NCBI GenBank assembly: GCA_003247185.1
Contig: QKAV01000113.1
Location: 39,207-103,206, forward strand
Direction of reading: 5' to 3'
DNA: 64,000 nucleotides
Source: Crocinitomicaceae bacterium
GTDB taxonomy: Bacteria; Bacteroidota; Bacteroidia; Flavobacteriales_D; Crocinitomicaceae
This document shows, in pieces, positions 19,121 through 28,711 of the stretch. Every line of letters begins with the position of its first letter. Position 1 is the stretch's first letter. The notes under the pieces were generated by a model that saw only the letters and a program-made list of their open reading frames with translations, was not told the origin of the DNA and searched no databases. Both the position numbers and the translations under genes were made by a program.

Positions 19121-19151
19121 AACGCCCTTGCTCATAATGAGCAAGGGCGTT
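19121..19151 (-). terminator. strong hairpin downstream of the rubrerythrin gene
   Basis: AACGCCCTTGCTCAT / ATGAGCAAGGGCGTT, 15-bp perfect stem. Confidence 0.8.
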
Positions 19152-19182
19152 AATATTGAGGACAAATGATTGTTTTGCCTGC

Positions 19183-19806
19183 TTAGTTAAAAATGATAAA
19201 CTTTTCTTTATCTGTCTGGCAGAAAGCGCATTTTGCATCAACACCGGCAATGTCGTAGGTATTGCCGCAGGTAGGGCAAACAGCATATCCGGCTGGCAAT
19301 TCTTTTTCCGATCCTGAATTTATGGCAGCTAAAGCAGCAGTATAGAAAGTGTTGTGTTTTTTCTCAGTATCAAATGCCCATGTAAATGATTTTACAGCTT
19401 TTTCTACATTCTCTGTTTTCGCCTCGTCCAGAAATTTAGGATACATTGTTGATACTTCATACGACTCGCCCATTATGGCTGCCTGTAAGTTCTCGGCGGT
19501 GGTAAATACTTCGAATTCCGGTGTGAAGTCTTCCATGGATTCACCTAATTCGTCAAGTACCTTTTTGTGATTTGCCGCATGAATGGCTTCAGCCTTTGAG
19601 GCTGCATCGAAAAGTCTGGCAATGGTGTCATAGCCTTCTTCTCTTGCTTTGGTCGCGAAAGCTTCATACTTTTTACTGGCTGTTGTTTCACCGATAATCC
19701 CGTCTTTCAGGTTCTGGATGGTTTTAATCGGTTTCGGCCGATCACAACCTGAGAAAGCTATCAAACTTGCGATAGCTAATACAAAGATTAATTTTACTGA
19801 TTTCAT
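19183..19806 (-). CDS. exported rubrerythrin-family lipoprotein
   Basis: Ferritin-like GETTASKKYEAFA, C-terminal CPTCG...CAFC rubredoxin-like knuckles, lipobox IAFSGC. Confidence 0.88.
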   Translation of the reverse strand: MKSVKLIFVLAIASLIAFSGCDRPKPIKTIQNLKDGIIGETTASKKYEAFATKAREEGYDTIARLFDAASKAEAIHAANHKKVLDELGESMEDFTPEFEVFTTAENLQAAIMGESYEVSTMYPKFLDEAKTENVEKAVKSFTWAFDTEKKHNTFYTAALAAINSGSEKELPAGYAVCPTCGNTYDIAGVDAKCAFCQTDKEKFIIFN

Positions 19807-19821
19807 GTCTATTTTGTTTTA

Positions 19822-20250
19822 TTAAAGTGGCATCATGTAGTTGTACACCAAAGTACCTCCATAGTAGCCGGTTATGCTTACAGAAATTGCTGCAAGTGCA
19901 TAAAGAACAAATGCAAACCATTTTAAGTTCGAATTATCACTTTTTTTAATTACTAAAATCAATCGCAGGATAGAAGTGATTACGAGTAAGCTAATGGTTA
20001 CCCAGGCAAATAGCTCGTGGGTTTCCTGAATGGTTTCGGCAGAACCTGACATCTCTGAAGTAAAAAACAAACCTGTAAGTATTGCTGACAGGGTTGAAAG
20101 AGTACCGGCAATGAGCAGGTAGAATCCTGTTTTTGATAAGCAGGTCTCTTGTTTGAAGATTAAAGCAGCAAAATCGGCAACAAATCCCAATACAATTAAG
20201 GCAATCGGGAAATGTACTAACATGGGGTGAAGGTGGGTTAAGGAAATCAT
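19822..20250 (-). CDS. DUF2231-like membrane protein
   Basis: LTHLHPMLVHFPIALIVLGFVADF, four TM segments. Confidence 0.8.
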   Translation of the reverse strand: MISLTHLHPMLVHFPIALIVLGFVADFAALIFKQETCLSKTGFYLLIAGTLSTLSAILTGLFFTSEMSGSAETIQETHELFAWVTISLLVITSILRLILVIKKSDNSNLKWFAFVLYALAAISVSITGYYGGTLVYNYMMPL

Positions 20251-20596
20251 GGATTTAAGGTTGTTTTATAGAAATACCTGAATTATGTGTATGGAGGTTA
20301 GATTATGTGAACTAGTTAAATTGTTGGACAAGAGTAACTGTATGGTGGGCTTAACTGACAGTTGATTATATAGTTGACAGATAATATGATAGTCTGGCTG
20401 ATAACCTGAAACACAAAGATAACATGTATTCGATGGAAATCTGTCTTTTAATAAAAAAAAGTAATGCAATTCTCCTATGATCTTCCGGGCTAACAATAAA
20501 CCGGATTGTTGTTTTACCGGTTTTGATGACAAATGGAGGTATAAAGTTGTTGATACGGGTCTGTTTCTGTCAGCGCCCGAGGCATTATAATCTTTT

Positions 20597-21301
20597 TTAG
20601 GGATTAACTCCAAAAAGTGTCCCGACCAGGGCAGTCAGTCCCATAGCCACAGTTCCCCAGAAGGTAATTCTGATGACTCCTTTTTTTATGTCCGAACCGC
20701 CCGTTTTGGCAGCCAGGGCACCAAGCAGGGCCAGAAAGAGTATCGACAAACCATAGAGATAATATTCCATGAAGTTCATAGGCAGGAAAATTACCACTAA
20801 AACCGGAAGTAGCCCTCCGGCAGTGAATGATGCCCCTGATGAAAGTGCAGCCTGTACTGGCTTTGCCTGTGTTATTTCGTTAATTCCCAGTTCATCTCTC
20901 ATATGAGAACCTAAAGCGTCATATTCGGTCAGCTCTTTTGCAACTGCTAACGCTGTTTGTTTCCTGAGCCCTCTTTTTTCATAAATCGCAGCAAGCCTTT
21001 CCAGTTCCAGTTCAGGCATCTCTTTCAGCTCGTCTCTTTCGCGTTCTATGTCAGCTTTTTCTACATCAGACTGAGAACTGACAGAGACATATTCTCCGGC
21101 AGCCATAGATAAAGCTCCTGCCACCAGTCCGGCTACCGAGGCAATTATAACCGGCTCTCTCAGGTTACTGGCTGCTGCAACACCAATAGCAAGGCTTGCT
21201 GTTGATAAAATACCATCGTTTGCACCCAGTACTGCTGCCCGGAGCCAATTGCTGCGTTGAACATAATGAGGTGCCAGGTATTCATCCAAATTATCTTTCA
21301 T
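20597..21301 (-). CDS. VIT1/CCC1-family Fe/Mn transporter
   Basis: WLRAAVLGANDGILSTASLAIGVAA and MAAGEYVSVSSQSDVE. Confidence 0.92.
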   Translation of the reverse strand: MKDNLDEYLAPHYVQRSNWLRAAVLGANDGILSTASLAIGVAAASNLREPVIIASVAGLVAGALSMAAGEYVSVSSQSDVEKADIERERDELKEMPELELERLAAIYEKRGLRKQTALAVAKELTEYDALGSHMRDELGINEITQAKPVQAALSSGASFTAGGLLPVLVVIFLPMNFMEYYLYGLSILFLALLGALAAKTGGSDIKKGVIRITFWGTVAMGLTALVGTLFGVNP

Positions 21302-22592
21302 TGTTATTGCCTTTTATATGAAGCGGTTCAAATAGTCTTATAAGAAAACGTTTGTTCGCGGTTATAATTTCCGCTGTCCCTTCCATATTTTGGGCTAAAG
21401 GTATCTGTTTATTGTAATTCGTCGTTAGTCCGTCAGGCAAATCTATTTCCAGAAGAAAGTTGCCCTGATGTGAAATATTTGATATATAACTAATTTTACC
21501 TGTTAAAACTCCAAAATCCGGATAGGGAAAGTTGTACAACTTAATCATTACTTTTTGGTTGACTTTAATATCCTCTTTATTTTTTATTGTTATTGGCACC
21601 ATTCCAATAATTCGTTCATTTTTATCCGGTTTAATAAACATGATTACTTCCCCGGATTCAATCAATTGATTTGGTTTCAGGTTTTTCCAAAACAGAACAG
21701 TTCCTGATTCTGGGCTTTTAACTACATATGAATTCTCCCAGGCAGTTAATTGATTTTTTAAGGAATATACTATCTCGCAGGCTTTGTCGATAAAAACCTG
21801 TTTTTCTTTGTTCTCTGTTATCCTGCAATTTCTTTTTTGAGTTTCAAGATTATCTTTTTTTAACCTGATTAATGATAAATCAGCTTCATAATCAATTGAT
21901 GATTGGTTGTTATTCAATATCGGTTCTGTTTCTTTGGCTAAAATTCCGGAGGCCTTTTCTTCCGCGGTATGAAGAAAGGAATCATAATCATCGTTGATAA
22001 GATTGGCTTTCACTGTATCAATGGGTACTTCGTTTTCTGGGGTTTTTAGCTGATAATCAATAATGTTGAATTGTTGCAGGTGATCTACTTCCATATCTTT
22101 ATCTTCGAAGGAAGAACAAAAAAGATGGTACATATTAAGCGTGTGAATCAGGTCATGATAAGGTAATTCCAATAATCCAAGATCGGGAATGCTGGCGTCG
22201 TACGAAACAGGTATTATCCGGGAATATAATGAAGAATCAAGTAAATGAATTAATGAGCGAAGTCGATTTATTGAACGAGGGTTTGCCTGGTTTTCCAAAA
22301 TGGCCAGATATTCACCGGTTTCAACAATTTGTTTGTTTTTTACCAGAAGTGACTGAATCCTGCCACATGACGGGGATAAGACCTCAATCGGCGGGTTAGT
22401 GCTTGTGATGGAAACAGGTACGGTAATAGTATCAGGATATTTTATAAACCAGCTCAAAATCAGTAAAGCAAATATGACCAGGCAAAACACAGTTATTCCT
22501 CTTCGGAGAATCCATGAAGGTTCTTTCCCCATTATGTCATCTATGCTTTCACTATAGATTTCAATGTTTATTTCATCAACTTTATCGGACAT
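21291..22592 (-). CDS. HlyD-family membrane-fusion protein of the peptide exporter
   Basis: Single N-terminal TM, biotinyl-lipoyl-like segments, adjacent to the C39 ABC transporter. Confidence 0.88.
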   Translation of the reverse strand: MSDKVDEINIEIYSESIDDIMGKEPSWILRRGITVFCLVIFALLILSWFIKYPDTITVPVSITSTNPPIEVLSPSCGRIQSLLVKNKQIVETGEYLAILENQANPRSINRLRSLIHLLDSSLYSRIIPVSYDASIPDLGLLELPYHDLIHTLNMYHLFCSSFEDKDMEVDHLQQFNIIDYQLKTPENEVPIDTVKANLINDDYDSFLHTAEEKASGILAKETEPILNNNQSSIDYEADLSLIRLKKDNLETQKRNCRITENKEKQVFIDKACEIVYSLKNQLTAWENSYVVKSPESGTVLFWKNLKPNQLIESGEVIMFIKPDKNERIIGMVPITIKNKEDIKVNQKVMIKLYNFPYPDFGVLTGKISYISNISHQGNFLLEIDLPDGLTTNYNKQIPLAQNMEGTAEIITANKRFLIRLFEPLHIKGNNNER

Positions 22593-24805
22593 TAGATTCC
22601 AAGTTCCAATTGATTTTTTACCAACTCATAATAATAGCTTTTATTCATAGTCAGTTCTTCATGCGTCCCGATTTCTACTATTTCCCCCTTTTCGAGTACA
22701 ACAATCTGATCTGCTTTTTTTACAGTACTAAGACGATGAGCTACTATAACAACGGTTTTAGGTTCTCCCTGCCTGAAGTAATCTTCAAGGTTTTTCATTA
22801 TTATCCGTTCATTTTTTGCATCGAGTGAATTTGTAGCCTCATCGAAAAAGATATATTCGGGATTTTTATAAACAGCTCTTGCGATAAGTAGTCTTTGCCG
22901 TTGTCCCTGACTTATTCCTGAGCCTTCCTGGCCGATTATGGTATTGAATCCTAACGGAAGTTCATTAATAAAGTCGTAAATATTAGCTACCTGAACTGCT
23001 TTCAGTAGTTTTGCTTTACCGATGTTTTCATCGCCGGGAGCTATATTCTCTGTAATAGTATCTGAAAAGATGAACCCATCCTGCATCACAGCACCGCATT
23101 TTGACCGCCAGAAATTGCAATTGAAGTCGTTTAAATGTACTCCTCCTGCTTTTATTTCTCCTTTTGAAGGATTATAGAAACCCAGAAGAAGTTTAATAAG
23201 GGTGGTTTTGCCACTACCACTTGTCCCTACAATTGCTGTTGTTTTTCCCTGTGGTATGGTAAGGTTGATTTCTTTAAGGACCATTTCACTATCCGGGCCT
23301 TCATACTGAAACCATAGGTTATTTATCTGAATGTCTTTATTGGGTGGTAAGTATGCTAATTTGTCTGCTTCAGCAGAGTTTTCATCTTTTTTATTGTGAA
23401 TTTCGCCCAATCGTTCTACACTTATTTTAGCATCCTGAGCCGCCTGCATAAAACCAATCATCTGCTCTATGGGTGCATTTAACTGCCCTATGATGTATTG
23501 TACGCTCATAAGCATTCCAAGCGTCATATCACCTTTTATAACAGCTGATGCGGCGAAGAATGTAATAATTATGTTTTTGGTTTCATTGAAAAACATAGCA
23601 CCTGCCTGCTGCCATTGATTTAATGCAAGGCCCTGAATGTTGATCTTAAATAGTCTTGCCTGAATACGTTCCCATTTCCATCTTTTTTGCCTTTCACAGT
23701 TGTTAAGTTTGATTTCCTGCATCCCGGTGATTAACTGATAAAGGTTGCTCTGGTTGCTGGCCATTTGCGCGAACCTTTTGAAATCTATTTCTCTTCGTTT
23801 TTTTAGGAATGCCCATACCCATATAAAATAGATAGTGCTTCCAACTAAAAAAATGACCGTGATCTTCAGGCTGTAAATACAGAGTACTAGACCGAAAATG
23901 ATCAGATTGACCATCGAAAAAAGAATATTTACCGAAGACCCTGTCAGAAAGTTTTGAATACGTGTATGATCATCAATGCGTTGCATGATGTCGCCTATCA
24001 TCTTTGAGTCGAAAAATCCGATTGGCAGCTTCATAAGTTTAATCAGGAAGTCTGATATCAATGACACATTGATACGGGTACTAATATGAAGTAATAACCA
24101 CGACCTGATGAAATCTACTGAGGTGCGGCTTATCATCAGTACCAGTTGAGCAATAAGAATTAATGTTACGAAATTAAGGTCCTGATTACCGATCCCATTA
24201 TCTACTACTGACTGGGTCAGGAAAGGGGCGAGAAGCAGTAACAAGCTTCCCAGTAACATCGCTGCGAATACCTGTACTAAAAATTTGCCATGAGGGTGAA
24301 GGTATTTAAACATGAAACGGATTGAAGATTTGTCCTGTTTTTCATCCTCCCGTTTAAAGAATTCTGGTGAAGGTTCCAGTAATAAGGCAATCCCTTGAGA
24401 TTCCCCATCATTTTGGTGACTGATCCAGTTCTTTGTAAATTCAATCAGCGTGTATTTGATCAACCCTTGGGCGGGATCAGCCACCCAAACAAATGTTTTT
24501 GTTCTTTTTACAGTTATTTTATACACAATCACGAAGTGGTTCTGTCTCCAGTGGACTATACACGGCAGTATTGCCTCCAATGACAATTGCTCCCAACTCA
24601 ATCTTGCACCCATGGTGCGAAATCCTAATTGCTCGGCTGCCTCACTTATTCCCAGAAGTGATACACCACTGCGGTTAATGAAGCACATTTCACGTAGTTT
24701 TTGCAGGCTGTAATTCTTCCCATAATAACTTGCTATCATTCGCAGACAGGCAGGTCCGCAATCACGCGAATCAAGCTGACGATATAGGGGAAAAGATTTT
24801 AACAT
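22592..24805 (-). CDS. peptidase-C39 domain bacteriocin-type ABC exporter
   Basis: RDCGPACLRMIASYYG, HFVIVY, TM domain, Walker A VGTSGSGKTTL, signature SGISQGQRQRL. Confidence 0.95.
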   Translation of the reverse strand: MLKSFPLYRQLDSRDCGPACLRMIASYYGKNYSLQKLREMCFINRSGVSLLGISEAAEQLGFRTMGARLSWEQLSLEAILPCIVHWRQNHFVIVYKITVKRTKTFVWVADPAQGLIKYTLIEFTKNWISHQNDGESQGIALLLEPSPEFFKREDEKQDKSSIRFMFKYLHPHGKFLVQVFAAMLLGSLLLLLAPFLTQSVVDNGIGNQDLNFVTLILIAQLVLMISRTSVDFIRSWLLLHISTRINVSLISDFLIKLMKLPIGFFDSKMIGDIMQRIDDHTRIQNFLTGSSVNILFSMVNLIIFGLVLCIYSLKITVIFLVGSTIYFIWVWAFLKKRREIDFKRFAQMASNQSNLYQLITGMQEIKLNNCERQKRWKWERIQARLFKINIQGLALNQWQQAGAMFFNETKNIIITFFAASAVIKGDMTLGMLMSVQYIIGQLNAPIEQMIGFMQAAQDAKISVERLGEIHNKKDENSAEADKLAYLPPNKDIQINNLWFQYEGPDSEMVLKEINLTIPQGKTTAIVGTSGSGKTTLIKLLLGFYNPSKGEIKAGGVHLNDFNCNFWRSKCGAVMQDGFIFSDTITENIAPGDENIGKAKLLKAVQVANIYDFINELPLGFNTIIGQEGSGISQGQRQRLLIARAVYKNPEYIFFDEATNSLDAKNERIIMKNLEDYFRQGEPKTVVIVAHRLSTVKKADQIVVLEKGEIVEIGTHEELTMNKSYYYELVKNQLELGI

Positions 24806-24806
24806 T

Positions 24807-26066
24807 TCAGAATTCTATATTGCACATATCAGGTTTTCCAAGTACGTGTTCATAATTTCCTGGAGGTGGGCATAGATATTGAAATAAACAGCCTCCGCAT
24901 GTTTCATTGTCTCGGGTTGTCCTCCATGCGGTGTTGAGAATTAGTTCATTATAGATTAATTCAAGAAGAGAATTCTCAGGAAATTTACCAACAGGATCGG
25001 AGTTCATATTTGCTTTTACCGAGCCATCAGCCAGGATTATCAGCCCTCCGAAGTAGTTGGCGTTGAGTTTCTGATTGCAAAAGATGTTTCGCATCTCTTT
25101 TTTATCGGAAAGGATATCATCAAGATTTAAGTACACATTTTGCTCAAAAAAGTCGTAATTATCACCATTGAAGATTGGAATTATATTGATTCTGGTTTTA
25201 GTATTTCCAATTGTTATTTTTTCAATTGATTCAACATCACGTATGCTTTCAACAAGAAAATTCAAAGTAAAGGTTTCATCCGTTTCGTACAGGGAGATTA
25301 ACTCTTCTGACTTAACCCCGTTAGTTGGTGGGGATATTAATATTTCTTTATGAAAAGGTAAGTTAGATAGTCTTTCTATAACGTCGATGTTTTGGAAGTT
25401 AATCCATAAGTGGTACTCAAAATTGAACGATTTAAGTAACTCTAAAAGATTGTTCCATTCAGGATACAGTAATATGTTACCTCCCAAAATGTTTATATGT
25501 CTGGTTTGTGTAACACCTGCCTGTGTGAGAATCTGTTCAATGGTTTTTAAAGGCAGGGTTTCATTTGGTACTGATTTGCAGCACGACCTGGTTTGATGGC
25601 AATAGCTGTTACATAACCGGCACGTTTGATTGCAAAAGTTGCTAACGTGAATATTCAAATATGTCAGATACTCGCTGATCCCTTCTCCAATTAGGAATTG
25701 CTCGCCATTATTGAGCATTTTTTCCACATCATTTTGCAAATTCAGGATTGGAAGCAAATTAATTGGTTTCGGCTGATCTGGTAATTTAACAATTTTTTCG
25801 CCAAATTTCAGTCTTTGAATTTCTTTGATAAAATCATCGCACTCCTGATTTGTCAGGTATTTTGAGTTTAATTCAACAACACCTAAGTTTTTTGGGTCGT
25901 ATACCTCTTTAATTAACTCGGTGCATAAGACTCCGGATGAAATTAAGTGGTTGCCGCTCTTTGTGTTATATAGCAACAACCTATGTTGTTTATCAAAAGA
26001 GACAAACACATCTTTAGATAGATAGAACCAGTACTTTTTCATTTTACCAGGTATAGAATTCAGCAT
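24807..26066 (-). CDS. pseudo-rSAM/SPASM-like partner protein of the GG-Bacteroidales RiPP system (TIGR04150-like)
   Basis: Position beside the maturase; CNQTCRLC; C-terminal CGGCLFQYLCPPP...C SPASM-like cysteines. Confidence 0.75.
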   Translation of the reverse strand: MLNSIPGKMKKYWFYLSKDVFVSFDKQHRLLLYNTKSGNHLISSGVLCTELIKEVYDPKNLGVVELNSKYLTNQECDDFIKEIQRLKFGEKIVKLPDQPKPINLLPILNLQNDVEKMLNNGEQFLIGEGISEYLTYLNIHVSNFCNQTCRLCNSYCHQTRSCCKSVPNETLPLKTIEQILTQAGVTQTRHINILGGNILLYPEWNNLLELLKSFNFEYHLWINFQNIDVIERLSNLPFHKEILISPPTNGVKSEELISLYETDETFTLNFLVESIRDVESIEKITIGNTKTRINIIPIFNGDNYDFFEQNVYLNLDDILSDKKEMRNIFCNQKLNANYFGGLIILADGSVKANMNSDPVGKFPENSLLELIYNELILNTAWRTTRDNETCGGCLFQYLCPPPGNYEHVLGKPDMCNIEF

Positions 26067-27322
26067 TAGCGATATATGACCTCATTCATTATCCTGGAGT
26101 AAGCTTCAGGATGGCGTGCCAGAAAATCAAGTTGATAATTCCTGAATATCTCGAATTGTTCCTCTGTCATAAAACCATTACATACCGGTGATTTTTCTTC
26201 CAGTCCTTCCAGATTAAAAATGCATTGGATACAGCCTTTTGAATTGAAGCATTTTGAACATTGGGAATCTATCTTAGAAAAGTATTGGTTATACTTTCTG
26301 GCAATCTTCCCAAAATCCAAATCAACTTTGTCATCACTAATATAACCTAGTGCAAAATTTTGCCCAATCCTTTCGCATGGAAGAATTTTTCCATTTACAG
26401 TAATGAAAACTTTTTTTGAAAAAGGCAGGCAGGTCCCTGAGGGAATAGCCTTTTTATGAATTTCTTTGCCATAAAGAAGTTCATTATAATTCTCATATTT
26501 AAATTCAGAATGTTGCAACAAATATACCGTGGCAGAATGATAGGTCGGACTGGAAAGGAACATATCAGTTTCCAGCTCACCATAATTCTCTGATTGAATA
26601 AGGTTTTCAGTAGTGTTCCTGTACATATTCATGAATTTGTCTTTCATCTCTTCACGGATTCCCATATCATTTAATGCTCCTATGGTTGGCATCTTGTTGT
26701 ATTTCTTTTTAAAGAAATCATGAATTTCTTTAACAGAATTCCTATTGTGAAGTACAGCGTTGAAATTCACATTCTTGGTAAAGTATGCCGGATATCTTTG
26801 TCTGATTTTATCAACATTCTCAATAACTTGTTTAAAACTGTTTTTCCCTTCTTTGTTTATTCGATATGAGTGATTTAACTCATTACCATCCAGACTGATG
26901 AGAAGATCAAAATTGTTAAGTACAAGAAAATCAATATGTCTATCTAGTAGCAGGCCATTAGTAGTCATGTTGAAAGTAAATAGCCGTTGCTTATTATTGA
27001 TGTTGTGTATATGGTTTACCACTTCACTAATAAATGGCATATTAAGCAGTGGTTCTCCCCCATAGAAACTCAGGTAAATATTATTATGGGTCGACTTATT
27101 CAGTGTAGAATCCCATAATTCAACCATATAATTCAGAAATATCTTTGCTTTTTCTATATTCAGGGTCTTGTTGTCTCTTCTGTCATAATCATAGTAGAGT
27201 TCTCCATAACTACAATATTCGCATGCCAGATTGCAGGCATCGGTAACTTCAAAGGTAATCTGCGGGGTATTTGCCAGGTTACTCATTACCATTTCGGCGG
27301 TGAGGTAGTCTTTTAATTCCAT
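26066..27322 (-). CDS. radical SAM/SPASM peptide maturase (TIGR04148-like)
   Basis: CNLACEYC, FYGGEPLLN, C-terminal CSKCFNSKGCIQC...C. Confidence 0.9.
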   Translation of the reverse strand: MELKDYLTAEMVMSNLANTPQITFEVTDACNLACEYCSYGELYYDYDRRDNKTLNIEKAKIFLNYMVELWDSTLNKSTHNNIYLSFYGGEPLLNMPFISEVVNHIHNINNKQRLFTFNMTTNGLLLDRHIDFLVLNNFDLLISLDGNELNHSYRINKEGKNSFKQVIENVDKIRQRYPAYFTKNVNFNAVLHNRNSVKEIHDFFKKKYNKMPTIGALNDMGIREEMKDKFMNMYRNTTENLIQSENYGELETDMFLSSPTYHSATVYLLQHSEFKYENYNELLYGKEIHKKAIPSGTCLPFSKKVFITVNGKILPCERIGQNFALGYISDDKVDLDFGKIARKYNQYFSKIDSQCSKCFNSKGCIQCIFNLEGLEEKSPVCNGFMTEEQFEIFRNYQLDFLARHPEAYSRIMNEVIYR

Positions 27323-27324
27323 TC

Positions 27325-28170
27325 CTATTCTGTTTCAACCGGATTATAGGGCCAATGGTCTTTTGGCTTATCAATTTCTTTTCCGTTCTCAATCATCTGT
27401 AAAGTCTGTCCTTTCGATTTGAAATAGCCAAAAGGGTCGTTATACATCTTGATAAGGAAAGCGTTTAAATCCTTTCTTGTCGTTCTGATATAGGGCCAAT
27501 CATACAGTTTAATTGGTTTTGCCGGATTTATTTTCCTTATCCCTGTGCATTGAAAATGAAAATTGCTGTGTGTGTCTGTTACTTCGAGTATTAAGCCCGG
27601 GAGTCCTGAAAACTTATAGGGTCCTTCCGAAATCGGAAGGTCGGGCGCAAACCATGCTATATAGTCTCTGCCTCTGAATCTGGTCTGCGCTTTCTGACAC
27701 GAATGTGTAAGTATTGTTTTTTTTTCGGGTTGTATTACCCAGTTGAATACAGGAAACTGTTCTTCGTATTGAAACAAATCTTCAGTAAGCGTTCGGTATA
27801 TTACTGAAAGCGTCTTCTTTGAATGGTCTTTGATTACTTCAATAGGCAATACCGGTTTTTGGCATATCGGGTAGTTCTGAGCCCCTTTCGATATTAATTC
27901 CGTTGCAAGAGAATCGTAATAAAAGAGCGTACAGCTATATATCTTTGAAATTTTATTACCGATCAACAGCTTTTGTATGTCTGATGTCTTTTTGTTCGGC
28001 TTGAGAGAATCGTTCATCGTTTCAACATAGTAGATTACCTCCATTTCTGCCGAATCCAGTACCGAATAATCCTGAATGGTTAATGGTGTAACCTGAGCAT
28101 TTACAGCAATGTTAATAAATACTAATGCTGCTGATATGTACAGCGCAGTTATCTTAATGTTGTTTTTCAT
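27325..28170 (-). CDS. GLPGLI-family protein
   Basis: Contains literal GLPGLILEV; signal peptide. Confidence 0.92.
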   Translation of the reverse strand: MKNNIKITALYISAALVFINIAVNAQVTPLTIQDYSVLDSAEMEVIYYVETMNDSLKPNKKTSDIQKLLIGNKISKIYSCTLFYYDSLATELISKGAQNYPICQKPVLPIEVIKDHSKKTLSVIYRTLTEDLFQYEEQFPVFNWVIQPEKKTILTHSCQKAQTRFRGRDYIAWFAPDLPISEGPYKFSGLPGLILEVTDTHSNFHFQCTGIRKINPAKPIKLYDWPYIRTTRKDLNAFLIKMYNDPFGYFKSKGQTLQMIENGKEIDKPKDHWPYNPVETE

Positions 28171-28209
28171 AATGTTGGCTGAGGAATAAACAAAATAGAT
28201 TTTTGATAA

Positions 28210-28238
28210 GGCAAGACAGGTGAAAAACCTGTCTTGCC
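28210..28238 (-). terminator. hairpin/attenuator between precursor peptide and GLPGLI gene
   Basis: GGCAAGACAGG / CCTGTCTTGCC, 7-nt loop. Confidence 0.65.
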
Positions 28239-28310
28239 TGGTTGGAAAGTGTTGATGAATTATACCAGTAAATGAATAACCCGATCAACCTTTGGGTTCA
28301 TTCGTGCTTT

Positions 28311-28526
28311 TTATGAGCATACTATAACAGTTTGCTTAATCATGCAATCTGTCGAATGTAATCCACCCTTTGCATTAGCACCTGCATTGGTTTGAACTGA
28401 TGAACCGCCACTGGTTGAATAGCAGCAACCGCATTGGCAAACAACGCAATCACCACCTGCAACTGATTTCATCTGCTCTCTGGTGAGTTGGTTTTTATTC
28501 AGGCTGTTTAATTTCAAAGTTTTCAT
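28311..28526 (-). CDS. RiPP precursor peptide with double-glycine leader (TIGR04149-like)
   Basis: Leader MKTLKLNSLNKNQLTREQMKSVAGG, Cys-rich core DCVVCQCGCCYSTSGG...DCMIKQTVIVCS, adjacent maturase and C39 exporter. Confidence 0.93.
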   Translation of the reverse strand: MKTLKLNSLNKNQLTREQMKSVAGGDCVVCQCGCCYSTSGGSSVQTNAGANAKGGLHSTDCMIKQTVIVCS

Positions 28527-28612
28527 GTTGATAGAATTTATTTAAATTATAAAATAATAACTAGTTTTACACGGTAATGTGAAAATTCAACATTCAGGCA
28601 TTACACCCTTTT

Positions 28613-28647
28613 GCCTTTGCCAGCCACACTACCAAACTGGCAAAGGC
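28613..28647 (-). terminator. hairpin between barrel gene and precursor gene
   Basis: GCCTTTGCCAG / CTGGCAAAGGC. Confidence 0.65.
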
Positions 28648-28711
28648 ATTTCTGGCCAAGTTGTTCTTGCATAAAAACCAGATTGAGATATTTTTAAGCA
28701 AACAAACCATT

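Noticed and set aside
20266-20613. 115-aa minus-strand ORF between DUF2231-like and VIT genes
   Set aside because: Overlaps the VIT 3' end and its translation looks like non-coding sequence.
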